From assembly GCA_021202845.1 (NCBI GenBank), contig JAJQCF010000011.1, forward strand, positions 1 through 64,000: a stretch of DNA of 64,000 nt, written 5' to 3'. Numbering within the stretch: position 1 is the stretch's first letter; each line of letters begins with the position of its first letter. Below the pieces are notes generated by a model. It saw only the letters and a program-made list of their open reading frames with translations, was not told the DNA's origin and did no database searches. The DNA comes from Oscillospiraceae bacterium (GTDB lineage: Bacteria > Bacillota > Clostridia > Oscillospirales > Oscillospiraceae). This document shows positions 55,034-63,971 of the stretch, piece after piece. Made by a program: the position numbers and the translations under genes.

Positions 55034-55375
55034 TTACAGCAGCTTTTCTCCCATCTGCGTACCCGCGAGAATGTGGAAATGCAGGTGCGGAACAGTCTGC
55101 CCCGCGTCGGCGCCGCAGTTGGATATGACGCGGAAGCCGTTGTCCAACCCCTCCTGCTTGGCAATTTCGGAAATCGCCTCAAAGCAGGCGGCAACTGCCG
55201 CGGAGTTGACCGCGTTCACATCGGCGCAGGAGCCGATATGCTCCTTGGGTATCACCAAAATATGCACCGGCGCCTGCGGGTTAATGTCACGAAAAGCGAA
55301 TACGGCGTCATTTTCAAAGACCTTAGTCGAGGGAATCTCCCCCGCAATAATTTTACAAAAAAGGCAGTCAGTCAT
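55034..55375 (-). CDS. HIT-family nucleotide hydrolase
   Basis: This is a 113-residue histidine-triad protein: CLFCKIIAGEIPS at the start, with zinc-type Cys, and the triad VPHLHFHILAG (about 95-105). It hydrolyses nucleotide phosphoramidates or similar compounds and resembles the Hit/HinT proteins of Firmicutes. It lies between alaS and comEC, 24 bp after the alaS stop. Confidence 0.94.
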   Translation of the reverse strand: MTDCLFCKIIAGEIPSTKVFENDAVFAFRDINPQAPVHILVIPKEHIGSCADVNAVNSAAVAACFEAISEIAKQEGLDNGFRVISNCGADAGQTVPHLHFHILAGTQMGEKLL

Positions 55376-55399
55376 TTGCGGTTTTCTCCTTTCTGCTGC

Positions 55400-58054
55400 T
55401 CAGTTATTCCCAATCCCCAGCTTCTCGGCCACGAGGTCGTCTACTCTGGCCAAGGCGTCGTCTAACTTTAAGCGGCCTTTGCCGCCGCCCATTGCGGAGT
55501 CGGGCTTGCCGCCGCCTTTGCCGCCGCACATGGCGCAGACCTCGCGGATTATGTCGCCCGCCTTGAGGCCGTCGGCTACGGCCTTTTTGCCGCAGACGGT
55601 GAGGAAGGTTATCTTTTCGCCCTCCGTGGAGGCCAGTACCGCGACTATACTCTCGTCCTTGTCGCGCAGATAGTCGCCCATGCGGCGCATCTCGTTTGCG
55701 GCAATGCCGTCACGCACTGCCGTGAGCACGCGCACGTCGCCGACCTTGTGCGCGGCGGCCATTGTGCCGTCCATTTCTCCGGCGCGCAGCTTGTCCGTCA
55801 GGCGCTCCACGGTGGCGTGGAGGTCGTGCAGCTCGTTGGTGAAGCTGTCCACCTTGCGCAGCAGCTCCGCGGGGGAGGTCTTGAGCTTTTCCGCGACCTT
55901 TGCCAGCGTCATTTCGCGCTCGCGGCTGAGCTCTATAAACGCCTTGCCCGTCACGGCCTCAATGCGGCGCACGCCGGAGGCTACGCTCTGCTCGCTGACG
56001 ATGCAGAACGGCCCAATCATGGCGGTATTGCAGACGTGTGTGCCGCCGCAGAGCTCAACGCTCTTGCCGCCCATGTCCACAACGCGCACAATGTCGCCGT
56101 ACTTTTCGCCGAAGAGCGCCATCGCGCCCCTTTCGCGGGCGGCGGCAATCGGCATTTCCTCAATATTGACGTTCATGCCGTCCAAAACCATGTCGTCCAC
56201 CATGTGGTCAACCGTGACAATCTCGGTCGGCGTCATGGCGGAGAAGTGCGTGAAGTCAAAGCGCAGGCGGTCGGGCTCCACGAGCGAACCAGCCTGATGC
56301 ACATGGTCGCCGAGAACCTGACGCAGCGCGGCCTGCAGCAGGTGCGTTGCCGAGTGCGCGCGCATTATAGCGTGGCGGCGTTCGGCGTCCACCTTAGCCG
56401 TGACGCTGTTGCCGGTTTTCATCTCGCCGGAGACAACGTGTCCGTAGTGCAGCACCTTGCCGCCCTTGTCCTTCTGCACGTTATCCACGGCAAAGACGCC
56501 GCTGCCGCTTATAATTTCGCCGTGGTCGGCGCTCTGGCCGCCCATTTCGGCGTAAAAAGGCGTTTTGTCGAGCACGATTATGCCCTCGTAGCCCTCGCTT
56601 AGCACGCCGGTCACCTCGCCGACGGCGACGAGCGCTAATATGCTGCCCGTGTCCTCCAAGGTGCCGTAGCCGGTGAACTCCGTGGGGCGGGTATCCAGAC
56701 CGAGGTCGATGCCCTTCCAAGCGTCGCTCATGTCGCCTCTGGCGGCTCTGGCGCGCTCGCGCTGCTCCTGCATCAGACTGTCGAAGGCGTCAAGGTCAAC
56801 GTCCAGTCCCTGCTCGCCGGCCATTTCCACGGTGAGGTCGATGGGGAAGCCGAAGGTGTCGTAGAGCTTAAATGCGTCCGTGCCGGAGAAAACGCTTTCG
56901 CTGCGGCTGTTGTAAGCCGTCAGCAGGTCGGAGAATATGCGCATACCGGCGTCTATCGTGCGGGCGAAGCTCTCCTCCTCCGTCTTGACAACGCGGGTAA
57001 TGTAGTCCTGCTTTTCGCGCAGTTCGGGGTAGTGGCACTCGTTTTCGTGTACAACGGTGTCGATTATTTCATAGAGGAACGGTTCGTTTACGCCCAGCAG
57101 CTTGCCGTGGCGCGCGGCGCGGCGCAGCAGACGGCGCAGCACGTAGCCGCGTCCTTCGTTGGAGGGCAGAACGCCGTCGGCGGTCATGAACACGGCGGAG
57201 CGGATGTGGTCGGTGATAACGCGCAGGGAAACGTCCTTTTTGCGGCTTTCGTTGTAGTGCGCGCCGGTCAGCTCGCTGACGCGGTGGGTGATGTTCATCA
57301 CGGTGTCCACGTCGAAGAGGCTGTCAACATTCTGGCAGACGCAGGCAAGGCGCTCCAGACCCATGCCGGTGTCGATGTTCTTTTGCACAAGGTCCGTGTA
57401 GTGGTTCTCGCCGTCGTTGTTGAACTGGGAGAACACGTTGTTCCAGACCTCCATGTAGCGGTCGCAGTCGCAGCCGGGCGCGCAGTCTGGCTTGCCGCAG
57501 CCGTAGGCCTCGCCGCGGTCGTAGTAGACCTCGCTGCACGGGCCGCAGGGGCCGGAGCCGTGTTCCCAGAAGTTATCCTCTTTGCCAAGGCGCGTTATGC
57601 GCTCGGCGGGTATGCCAATCTCCTTGTTCCAGATGTCGAACGCCTCGTCATCGTCCATGTATACGGAGGGGTAGAGCTTTTCCGGCTCAAGGCCGACCCA
57701 CTCGGGCGAGGTGAGGAACTCCCAGCACCACGCAATGGCCTCGTGCTTGAAGTAGTCGCCGAAGGAAAAGTTGCCGAGCATTTCAAAATAAGTGCCGTGG
57801 CGCGAGGTTTTGCCGATGTTCTCGATGTCGCCGGTGCGGATGCACTTTTGACAGGTGCAGACTCTCCTGCGCGGCGGCTCGGCTTCGCCGGTGAACCACG
57901 GCTTCATGGGAGCCATGCCGGAGTTGATAAGCAACAGCGAGGGGTCGTTCTGCGGCACCAGCGAAAAGCTGGGCAGGCGCAGGTGGCCCTTCGATTCAAA
58001 AAATTTCAGGAACATTTCCCTAAGCTCGTTAAGCCCGTAATATTTGTGGGACAT
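55400..58054 (-). CDS. alaS: Alanyl-tRNA synthetase
   Basis: This is an 884-residue enzyme of full length. It has a class II catalytic core at the start (MFLKFFESKGH, FEMLGNFSFGDYFK), an editing domain with HSATH (about 570) and CGGTHV (about 670), and a Gly-rich DHHA1 C-terminal domain for oligomerisation. It has a promoter but only 102 bp upstream, too short for a T-box leader. The gene order alaS-U32-mltG resembles that of Bacillus. Confidence 0.97.
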   Translation of the reverse strand: MSHKYYGLNELREMFLKFFESKGHLRLPSFSLVPQNDPSLLLINSGMAPMKPWFTGEAEPPRRRVCTCQKCIRTGDIENIGKTSRHGTYFEMLGNFSFGDYFKHEAIAWCWEFLTSPEWVGLEPEKLYPSVYMDDDEAFDIWNKEIGIPAERITRLGKEDNFWEHGSGPCGPCSEVYYDRGEAYGCGKPDCAPGCDCDRYMEVWNNVFSQFNNDGENHYTDLVQKNIDTGMGLERLACVCQNVDSLFDVDTVMNITHRVSELTGAHYNESRKKDVSLRVITDHIRSAVFMTADGVLPSNEGRGYVLRRLLRRAARHGKLLGVNEPFLYEIIDTVVHENECHYPELREKQDYITRVVKTEEESFARTIDAGMRIFSDLLTAYNSRSESVFSGTDAFKLYDTFGFPIDLTVEMAGEQGLDVDLDAFDSLMQEQRERARAARGDMSDAWKGIDLGLDTRPTEFTGYGTLEDTGSILALVAVGEVTGVLSEGYEGIIVLDKTPFYAEMGGQSADHGEIISGSGVFAVDNVQKDKGGKVLHYGHVVSGEMKTGNSVTAKVDAERRHAIMRAHSATHLLQAALRQVLGDHVHQAGSLVEPDRLRFDFTHFSAMTPTEIVTVDHMVDDMVLDGMNVNIEEMPIAAARERGAMALFGEKYGDIVRVVDMGGKSVELCGGTHVCNTAMIGPFCIVSEQSVASGVRRIEAVTGKAFIELSREREMTLAKVAEKLKTSPAELLRKVDSFTNELHDLHATVERLTDKLRAGEMDGTMAAAHKVGDVRVLTAVRDGIAANEMRRMGDYLRDKDESIVAVLASTEGEKITFLTVCGKKAVADGLKAGDIIREVCAMCGGKGGGKPDSAMGGGKGRLKLDDALARVDDLVAEKLGIGNN

Positions 58055-58131
58055 TTTTGTACTCTCTCCCTTTTCTCTCGTTTCCGAGCGCCTGTTTTAA
58101 TCAAAAAATGAAGCGGCGCTTTTAAAAATAT

Positions 58132-58160
58132 ATAATATCAGTGTAAGCGCGAAATGTCAA
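58132..58160 (-). promoter_or_regulatory. Promoter of alaS
   Basis: On the minus strand TTGACA (58160-58155) and TATTAT (58137-58132) are separated by 17 bases. The -35 box overlaps the last codons of the U32 gene. Confidence 0.75.
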
Positions 58161-59380
58161 CTTTTCGCGCCGCTTTTCACACGGCGCAGAATGGACAGTC
58201 GCTCCGCCTGCACGGGCAGGCGCAGGTGCAGCTCCTGCATGGGGTGCGGGGCGGACTGAATTATCTCGCCCTCGGCGCTGCGCATTTCACCGACTGTGAA
58301 GCGCAGCGGCCTGCCGCGCCGCGTCAGCAGCTCCACCGTGTCGCCGACGGAAAACTTGTTGCGCTGGGTCAGTACGGCGCTGCCTTCCGCGTCGCAGCAC
58401 TCCACCACGGCGCAGACCTCGGCCTCGGAAAAGTACATTGCGTCGGGGTAGTACTGCCCGGGGTAGCCGTAGTAAAAGCCGGTGGAGTAGCGGCGGTGGC
58501 TGACCTTCATGCACTCGGAGAGCCAAACGTCGTCGAAGCCGCGCCCCGCCAGTGCGTCGTCCAGCGCGTGGCGGTAGGCGTTGGCGGTCACTGCCGCATA
58601 GTATGCGCTTTTCATGCGCCCTTCAATCTTCAGACTGTAAATTCCCGCGTCCAGCAGCTGGCCCAAGTGCTCAATCATGCACATGTCGTAGGAGTTTAAT
58701 ATCATGCTCCCGCCGCTGTCCTCGGTGATTTCAAAGTACTGCCCGGGGCGCTTTTCCTCCATCAGCGCGTACTTCCAGCGGCAGGGCTGGGCGCACTCGC
58801 CGGAGTTGCCGCCGCGCCCCGTCATGTAGTCGGAGAGCAGGCAGCGGCCGGAAATGCTGACGCACATAGCCCCGTGGACAAACGCCTCCAGCTCCAGACC
58901 GCGCGGAGCCTTGGCGCTTATCTCCGCTGCCTCGTCCAGACTGACCTCGCGCGCCAAAACAGCGCGCTTTGCGCCCATATCCCAGAGCATGGAGGCCGTC
59001 TCCGAGTTCATAACGCCCATCTGCGTGCTGATGTGGACGCCGACGTCGGGCGCGTACTTCTTTGCCAGCGCCAGCACTCCGAGGTCGGCGATAATAAACC
59101 CGTCCGCGCCCGCGTCGGCGCACGAGCGCAGGAAGTCCGGCAGCGCCCTCATCTGCCCCTCGTGGGGAATGGCGTTGACAGCGACATACATTTTTGCGCC
59201 CGCTTGGCGGCACATCTCGTGCGCCGCCGCCATTTGCTCGGGGTCAAAATTGCCCGCCGCGGCGCGCAGCCCGAAGTCCTTGCCCGCAAGGTAAACGGCG
59301 TCCGCGCCGTAGTGGAGCGCCATTTCCAGACGCTCCATGTCTCCGGCGGGGCACAGCAGCTCCGCGCGCCGCTCAGCCAT
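58157..59380 (-). CDS. Peptidase U32 family protein (TrhP-like)
   Basis: This is a 407-residue protein with the U32 signature EAFVHGAMCVSISGRCLLS (about 158-176), NSGECAQPCRWKY with conserved Cys, and a C-terminal beta-barrel domain. Proteins of this group (YegQ, YrrN/O) take part in prephenate-dependent tRNA uridine 5-hydroxylation and not clearly in proteolysis. It overlaps the mltG stop by eight bases. Confidence 0.92.
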   Translation of the reverse strand: MAERRAELLCPAGDMERLEMALHYGADAVYLAGKDFGLRAAAGNFDPEQMAAAHEMCRQAGAKMYVAVNAIPHEGQMRALPDFLRSCADAGADGFIIADLGVLALAKKYAPDVGVHISTQMGVMNSETASMLWDMGAKRAVLAREVSLDEAAEISAKAPRGLELEAFVHGAMCVSISGRCLLSDYMTGRGGNSGECAQPCRWKYALMEEKRPGQYFEITEDSGGSMILNSYDMCMIEHLGQLLDAGIYSLKIEGRMKSAYYAAVTANAYRHALDDALAGRGFDDVWLSECMKVSHRRYSTGFYYGYPGQYYPDAMYFSEAEVCAVVECCDAEGSAVLTQRNKFSVGDTVELLTRRGRPLRFTVGEMRSAEGEIIQSAPHPMQELHLRLPVQAERLSILRRVKSGAKS

Positions 59381-60815
59381 AGTTCTGCGTGGCCACGAAC
59401 GCCTCGTGCTCGGCGCTGGTGGTGAAGAAGCGGTGGGCGCCGGTCTCGGTGTCCAGCGCGTAGTAATAGTAGTTCGTGTCCGCCGGCTGCAGCGCCGCCT
59501 GAATGGAGGCCATGCCGGGGTTGCAAATAGGCGTGGGCGGCAGACCGGTGTAGAGGTAGGTGTTGTAGGGGCTGTCGTAAGTCATCATTTCGCTCGTGAC
59601 CGTTCCGCCGTCGTAGTCGGGGTAGTCGTAGAGCACCGTGGAGTCGATGCAAAGCGCCATGCCCGCGCTCAGACGGTTATATATGACGGAGGCGATGATG
59701 GCGCGCTCGTCGTCGTTGGCGGCCTCCTTTTCTATCATGGAGGCAATGGTGACGGCCTCGCGGAACGTGATGTCAAGGTTTTCGCACTGCGTCCACATAT
59801 CGGCGGTGATGCGGTAGTGGAGCGCCTGCAAAAATTTATTGATGACGCTCGAAGCCTGCTCGCCTTGGTAGAAGTCGTAGGTGTTGGGGAATATGAAGCC
59901 CTCCAGCCGCAGCGCGTCGCCGGTTTCCACGTCCTCAAGGAAGGTGTAGGAGTAGTTGTAGTTGGCGGCGGCCTCGTAGAGAGACTCGGCGGAGCAGACG
60001 CCGTTTTCCTCCAGCGACTCGAATATCTGCGCCATTGTCCAGCCCTCGGGGAACATAAGCGTTGTCTCCACCATGCTCTCCGTGCCGACCTGCATATTCT
60101 TCACCAGCGCGCGGTAGTCGTAGCGCGTGGAAAGCTCGTAGGTTCCGGCGTCCAATTTCTCCGCCGCGTTGCTCAGCGAGGCGTAGAATTTGAAAAGCCA
60201 GCTGTACTCTATAACGCCGCTGTCCTTGAGCGCGGAGGCCACATAGCTCATGTCGGCGGACTTGACAGTGGAGGTTGTCACGCTGCCGTCGTCGTTTTCC
60301 GTCTCCACGGTGGAGGTGGTGAATATCTCCTCCGGCAGAGTGACGGTTATTGTCACGTCGCCCTTGTTCAGCGCCAGCACGTCGCTGGCGGCCATCCAGC
60401 CGAAGCAGGCCAAAATTATGCTGACGCTGATGACAAACACCGCGTACATAAGCCCGCCGAGGCAGCCAAAGCGCCCGTCCCGTCTGAAGCGAATGGGGCG
60501 GTAGTCGCGCTCTTCTATGTCCACCTCGGCGCCCGCGTCCGCGCTCGGCTTGGCGGGGGCGGGCGGCTGCTCGCTTTGCTGCTCCTCGCCGAAAACGGCG
60601 CGCAGCGAGCCGGTGTCCATGACCCGCGTGGCCTCGTCGGCCTCGAACACGTCCACAAGCGGACTGGCGTCAGCCTCCGGCTGAGGCTGAGGCGCGCTCT
60701 CTGTTTCCTCCGGCTGGGGCGCGCTCTCCGCTCCCTCAGGCGCGGGGGCGGCGGGCTGCTCGGGTTCATTGTCGGTCTTGAAAAAGTTTTCCCAAAAATC
60801 GTCAGGCTCTTGCAT
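59373..60815 (-). CDS. mltG: Endolytic murein transglycosylase MltG
   Basis: This is a 480-residue protein. About 115 cytoplasmic N-terminal residues are rich in Pro, Glu and Ala. One membrane segment follows (about 122-147), then an extracellular YceG domain with FIFPNTYDFY, the catalytic Glu in IEKEA and the IASVIYNRL helix. It cuts nascent peptidoglycan glycan strands. The cytoplasmic tail is longer than in E. coli MltG, a usual feature of clostridial members. Confidence 0.93.
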   Translation of the reverse strand: MQEPDDFWENFFKTDNEPEQPAAPAPEGAESAPQPEETESAPQPQPEADASPLVDVFEADEATRVMDTGSLRAVFGEEQQSEQPPAPAKPSADAGAEVDIEERDYRPIRFRRDGRFGCLGGLMYAVFVISVSIILACFGWMAASDVLALNKGDVTITVTLPEEIFTTSTVETENDDGSVTTSTVKSADMSYVASALKDSGVIEYSWLFKFYASLSNAAEKLDAGTYELSTRYDYRALVKNMQVGTESMVETTLMFPEGWTMAQIFESLEENGVCSAESLYEAAANYNYSYTFLEDVETGDALRLEGFIFPNTYDFYQGEQASSVINKFLQALHYRITADMWTQCENLDITFREAVTIASMIEKEAANDDERAIIASVIYNRLSAGMALCIDSTVLYDYPDYDGGTVTSEMMTYDSPYNTYLYTGLPPTPICNPGMASIQAALQPADTNYYYYALDTETGAHRFFTTSAEHEAFVATQNYG

Positions 60816-61008
60816 AGGCTCTCCTTCAGCTTGAACGGTGAAAAATTAAAATCCTGTGCGTTGTAACCGCTCGGCGGCCAAAAGCATAATATAGTGCAGA
60901 CGGTGGCTGGCGCCGGCCGCCGCCGCGAACGAAACGAACGCCCCGCTCTCCCGCCGCACGGGTCGGGTCACGCATAAACTTTCCAGTGCGGAGAAAGGGT
61001 CAAAAATC

Positions 61009-61149
61009 ATGGGTTACGGAAATAACAGCTGTATTTGGATACTGCTTATAATCATAATCATCTTCTGCGGCTGCGGCAACGGCTGCGGCACAAGCTGCAC
61101 CACCAACTGCGGCAATGTCTGCGGTACCGGCTGCGGCAGCATCTGCTGA
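61009..61149 (+). CDS. Cys/Gly-rich miniprotein, 46 residues
   Basis: The ATG at 61009 is preceded by AAAGGGT. The product has an Ile/Leu-rich hydrophobic segment (about 8-19) and then a tail of about 27 residues with eight of the nine cysteines in CGxGCG/CxxxC spacing, ending GSIC. Small proteins with a hydrophobic stretch and Gly/Cys tail occur in Clostridia; some resemble YjcZ-type spore proteins, others precursor peptides. No radical-SAM or other modifying gene is adjacent. It is divergent from mltG, with a hairpin at 61173-61202 downstream. Confidence 0.6.
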   Translation: MGYGNNSCIWILLIIIIIFCGCGNGCGTSCTTNCGNVCGTGCGSIC

Positions 61150-61172
61150 GTGACGACATAGTGTATTCCCTT

Positions 61173-61202
61173 GGCGGAGTCTCCGAAAAAGGAGGCTCCG
61201 CC
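61173..61202. terminator. Hairpin between the Cys-rich gene and the DJ-1 gene
   Basis: GGCGGAG/CTCCGCC arms (61173-61179 and 61196-61202), with inner TCC/GGA, lie between converging genes. There is no T-run outside the stem, so termination strength is uncertain. Confidence 0.5.
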
Positions 61203-61212
61203 TCTGCGCTGC

Positions 61213-61761
61213 TCACTGCGCCTTTGTGTAGTGCATTTCCGCCGCGACCTTGTCGGCGGCATCGTCGCCCTTGGCCGCGCGCAGTATGGCAAGGCCGAAG
61301 TCTATGGCCGAGCCGGGGCCGCGGCCCGTTATGCGCTTTTCCGCGGCAACGGTGCTGTCGCCGCAGACAGCAGCTCCCGCCATTTGCCCGTCCATGCCCG
61401 GGTAACAGGTTATTTTCACGCCGTCCAGCAGACCGAGGCGGCAGAGCGCCCGCGGCCCCGCGCAGATAGCGCAGAGCGTGGCTCCGCACTCGTCGGCGGC
61501 TTTAAGCAGCTTGGCGACAGCCTCGCTGGCCTCGCAGTTCTCCACGCCCTTTAGCCCGCCGGGGATAACTACGAAGTCGCCCGCGCGCGGCGTCACGTCC
61601 TCGGCAGTCATGTCCGCTATAACGGGAATGGCGTGCGCGCCGGTGACGTTGCGGTGTCCCACTCCGGCGGTCGCCGTCTCCGCTCCGCCGCGGCGCAGAA
61701 TGTCCACGGCGGCCAGAGCCTCAATTTCCTCAAAGCCGTTGGCTAATATTATGTAAACCAT
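61213..61761 (-). CDS. DJ-1/PfpI family protein
   Basis: This is a 182-residue protein of the ThiJ/PfpI fold. It has an N-terminal acidic residue in ANGFEEIEALA and the nucleophile elbow AICAGPRAL with Cys about 100. Members act as deglycase-like or stress proteins; function here is unproven. It follows tmk by one base and is last in the sir2-tagA-tmk run. Confidence 0.92.
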   Translation of the reverse strand: MVYIILANGFEEIEALAAVDILRRGGAETATAGVGHRNVTGAHAIPVIADMTAEDVTPRAGDFVVIPGGLKGVENCEASEAVAKLLKAADECGATLCAICAGPRALCRLGLLDGVKITCYPGMDGQMAGAAVCGDSTVAAEKRITGRGPGSAIDFGLAILRAAKGDDAADKVAAEMHYTKAQ

Positions 61762-61762
61762 T

Positions 61763-62446
61763 TTATATTACCTCCTTAACCTTGCTGTAAATTTCCTCGT
61801 GAATGTCGTCGATGCCGCGCATATTGCCGCCACTGACGCAGTGTACCACCGTCCAGCCGTAGTGCTCGGCGGCGTAGTGCCCGGCCTCTAAGCACTCGGC
61901 CAGATAGTCGGCGTTTTTTTCGTGTATGTCGGCCTTTTCGCCCGTGCCGCTGCGCCGCTTGGCCATCTGGCGGCTGGAGACGGCTATGTCCGTGTCGAGG
62001 TAGAGGACAAGGTCCGGCTCCGGCAGCTCCAGCAGGCGGAACTCGAAGCTGTAGAGCCAGTCCAAAAACTCCTGACGTCCCTCCGGAGGCACCTTGGAGC
62101 CTTGGTGGCAGGCGTTGGAGGTGGTGTAGCGGTCGAGCAGAATAAGTCCGCCGTTATTATAATAATCCTTCCAGTCTGTCATATACGAGGCAAATCTGTC
62201 AACGGCGTAAAGCACCGAGGCGGCGTAGGGGTTCACGTCGGCGGGGTCGGAGCCGAAGTCGCCGCGCAGGTACTGGCGTATGAGCGCGGAGCTGTCCTCG
62301 CCGTAGCGCGGGAACTTCACCTTGCGGTAGCTGTACCCCTCCGCGGATAAATGCTCGCACAGCCGCTCGTACTGCGTGGACTTGCCGCTGCCGTCTATGC
62401 CCTCAAGCACAATGAGCTTGCCGCGCCCTTCACTTTTTGTCTGCAT
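61763..62446 (-). CDS. tmk: Thymidylate kinase
   Basis: This is a 227-residue kinase with P-loop EGIDGSGKST (about 15-24), the DRYTTSNA motif near residue 105 and a lid with RRSG. It phosphorylates dTMP to dTDP. It lies 3 bp after the TagA-like gene. Confidence 0.94.
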   Translation of the reverse strand: MQTKSEGRGKLIVLEGIDGSGKSTQYERLCEHLSAEGYSYRKVKFPRYGEDSSALIRQYLRGDFGSDPADVNPYAASVLYAVDRFASYMTDWKDYYNNGGLILLDRYTTSNACHQGSKVPPEGRQEFLDWLYSFEFRLLELPEPDLVLYLDTDIAVSSRQMAKRRSGTGEKADIHEKNADYLAECLEAGHYAAEHYGWTVVHCVSGGNMRGIDDIHEEIYSKVKEVI

Positions 62447-62449
62447 CGC

Positions 62450-63193
62450 TTATTTACCTCTAATCCTTTTGCCGATAGTCAGCAGCAGAAACTGCGGCAG
62501 CTTCATCATGCGCCCCGCGCGGCGCGGCTCTTTATAGAGACGGTAGAGCCACTCCAATCCGGCCTTCTGCCACTTTTCCGGCGCGCGCTCGGCCGTTCCC
62601 GCGAACACGTCCAGACTGCCGCCCGCGCCAATCATCAGTCCGGCGTTGACCACGCCGCGGCGCTGCGCCATCCACTTTTCCTGCTTCGGCGCGCCGAGGC
62701 AGACCATGAGCAGGTCGGGCGCGGCCTCGTTTATTTTTTTCACAATGTTGGCGTCGTTGGTGAAGTAGCCGTCGTTCGTGCCGGCAATGCGCAGTCCCGC
62801 GTAGCGCTCGGCCAGCGTTTCCGCCGCCTTTTCCGCCACGCCGGGCTTGGAGCCGAACAAAAACAGGCTCATGCCATGCGCCGCCATGCGCTCAAGCAGG
62901 CGGCAGGTGAAGTCTATGCCGGGGAGCTTTTGCTTGAGCGGGGTTTTCAGTATTTTCGCGCCGTAGATGACGCCTATGCCGTCGGCGATTATCAAATCCG
63001 CGCCGTTGACGGCCTTTTCCGCTTCCGCGTCCGTGCGGCAGCACATGATAATTTCGGGGTTCGGCGTCACAACGTAGGCGCCCTTGCGCGAGACCATCAG
63101 CTCCCACGCTCTCTCCACGGCCTCGTCCATGTCCACGTTGTCAAAGCCGACGCCCATAACGTCCGTTCTGGCGGCGGTGTCGGTTGCGCTCAT
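62450..63193 (-). CDS. WecG/TagA/CpsF-family glycosyltransferase
   Basis: This is a 247-residue GT26 enzyme. It has VVTPNPEIIM near residue 38, ADGIGVIYGAKIL with the catalytic Asp, FLFGSKPGVAEKA and the CLGAPKQEKWM motif. In Bacillus, TagA adds ManNAc to the lipid-linked GlcNAc primer of wall teichoic acid. A C-terminal region for membrane contact is present. With CsaB it suggests a pyruvylated secondary wall polymer. Its stop precedes tmk by 3 bp and its start overlaps the sir2 stop. Confidence 0.92.
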   Translation of the reverse strand: MSATDTAARTDVMGVGFDNVDMDEAVERAWELMVSRKGAYVVTPNPEIIMCCRTDAEAEKAVNGADLIIADGIGVIYGAKILKTPLKQKLPGIDFTCRLLERMAAHGMSLFLFGSKPGVAEKAAETLAERYAGLRIAGTNDGYFTNDANIVKKINEAAPDLLMVCLGAPKQEKWMAQRRGVVNAGLMIGAGGSLDVFAGTAERAPEKWQKAGLEWLYRLYKEPRRAGRMMKLPQFLLLTIGKRIRGK

Positions 63194-63906
63194 AGTTGGG
63201 AAAACACCTGCCCTATCTTTTCGTGTATGACAAGGTCGGCGCGGGAGTCCTGCGCGGTCTGGGCGAGGTTCACGAGCACGAGCTTGCTGCCGCCGTAGTA
63301 GTCTATAAGCCCCGCTGCGGGGTAGACGACCAGCGAGGTGCCGCCGATTATGAGAATGTCGGCATTGCGGATGTAGTTAATCGCGGCCTGCATGGTGTCC
63401 ATGTCCAGCGGCTCCTCGTACATGACGATGTCGGGACGGATAACGCCGCCGCAGGAGCAGCGGGGGACGCCCTCGCCGTGGTTGACGGCGTCCGCGGGGT
63501 GCTTTTTGCCGCAGCGCGCGCAGTAGGCGCGGAGTATGGAGCCGTGCAGCTCCAGCACATTCCTGCTGCCCGCCGCTTGGTGCAGACCGTCTATGTTCTG
63601 GGTTATGACTGCGCGCAGCTTGCCCTCGCGTTCCCACTCGGCCAGCTTGAGGTGCGCGGCGTTGGGCTTCGCGCCCTCAATGACGAGCTTGTCGCGGTGG
63701 AAGCGGAAGTATTCCTCCGGCTGAGCCTCGAAAAAGCTGTGGCTGAGTATCTGCTCCGGCGGGTATTTGTAGTGCTGGCTGTAAAGCCCGTCGGTACTGC
63801 GGAAGTCGGGTATGCCGCTCTCGGTGGAAACTCCCGCCCCGCCGAAAAAGACGATGTTGTCGCTCTCGGCAACCCACTGTTTCAGCGTTTCAACTGCGCT
63901 GTTCAT
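63190..63906 (-). CDS. Sir2-family NAD-dependent protein deacylase
   Basis: This is a 238-residue sirtuin. It has [15 protein letters not shown] (about 23-37), [12 protein letters not shown], catalytic His in LELHGS, a four-Cys zinc site (YCARC and RCSC) and [12 protein letters not shown]. It removes acyl groups from Lys using NAD. An in-frame TTG at 63915 lies closer to AGGAGAG, so the start could be three codons earlier. It is first in the sir2-tagA-tmk-DJ-1 run. Confidence 0.93.
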   Translation of the reverse strand: MNSAVETLKQWVAESDNIVFFGGAGVSTESGIPDFRSTDGLYSQHYKYPPEQILSHSFFEAQPEEYFRFHRDKLVIEGAKPNAAHLKLAEWEREGKLRAVITQNIDGLHQAAGSRNVLELHGSILRAYCARCGKKHPADAVNHGEGVPRCSCGGVIRPDIVMYEEPLDMDTMQAAINYIRNADILIIGGTSLVVYPAAGLIDYYGGSKLVLVNLAQTAQDSRADLVIHEKIGQVFSQL

Positions 63907-63942
63907 TATCTGCAAATCTCTCCTCTCGCAATTCTTGAGACC

Positions 63943-63971
63943 ATTATACCCATAAATGCATCATTTTTCAA
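63943..63971 (-). promoter_or_regulatory. Promoter of the sir2 operon
   Basis: On the minus strand TTGAAA (63971-63966) and TATAAT (63948-63943) are separated by 17 bases, about 37 bases before the gene. Confidence 0.75.

Noticed and set aside
58055..58156. T-box leader upstream of alaS
   Set aside because: Only about 100 bases are available, and the T-box sequence and specifier stem are absent.
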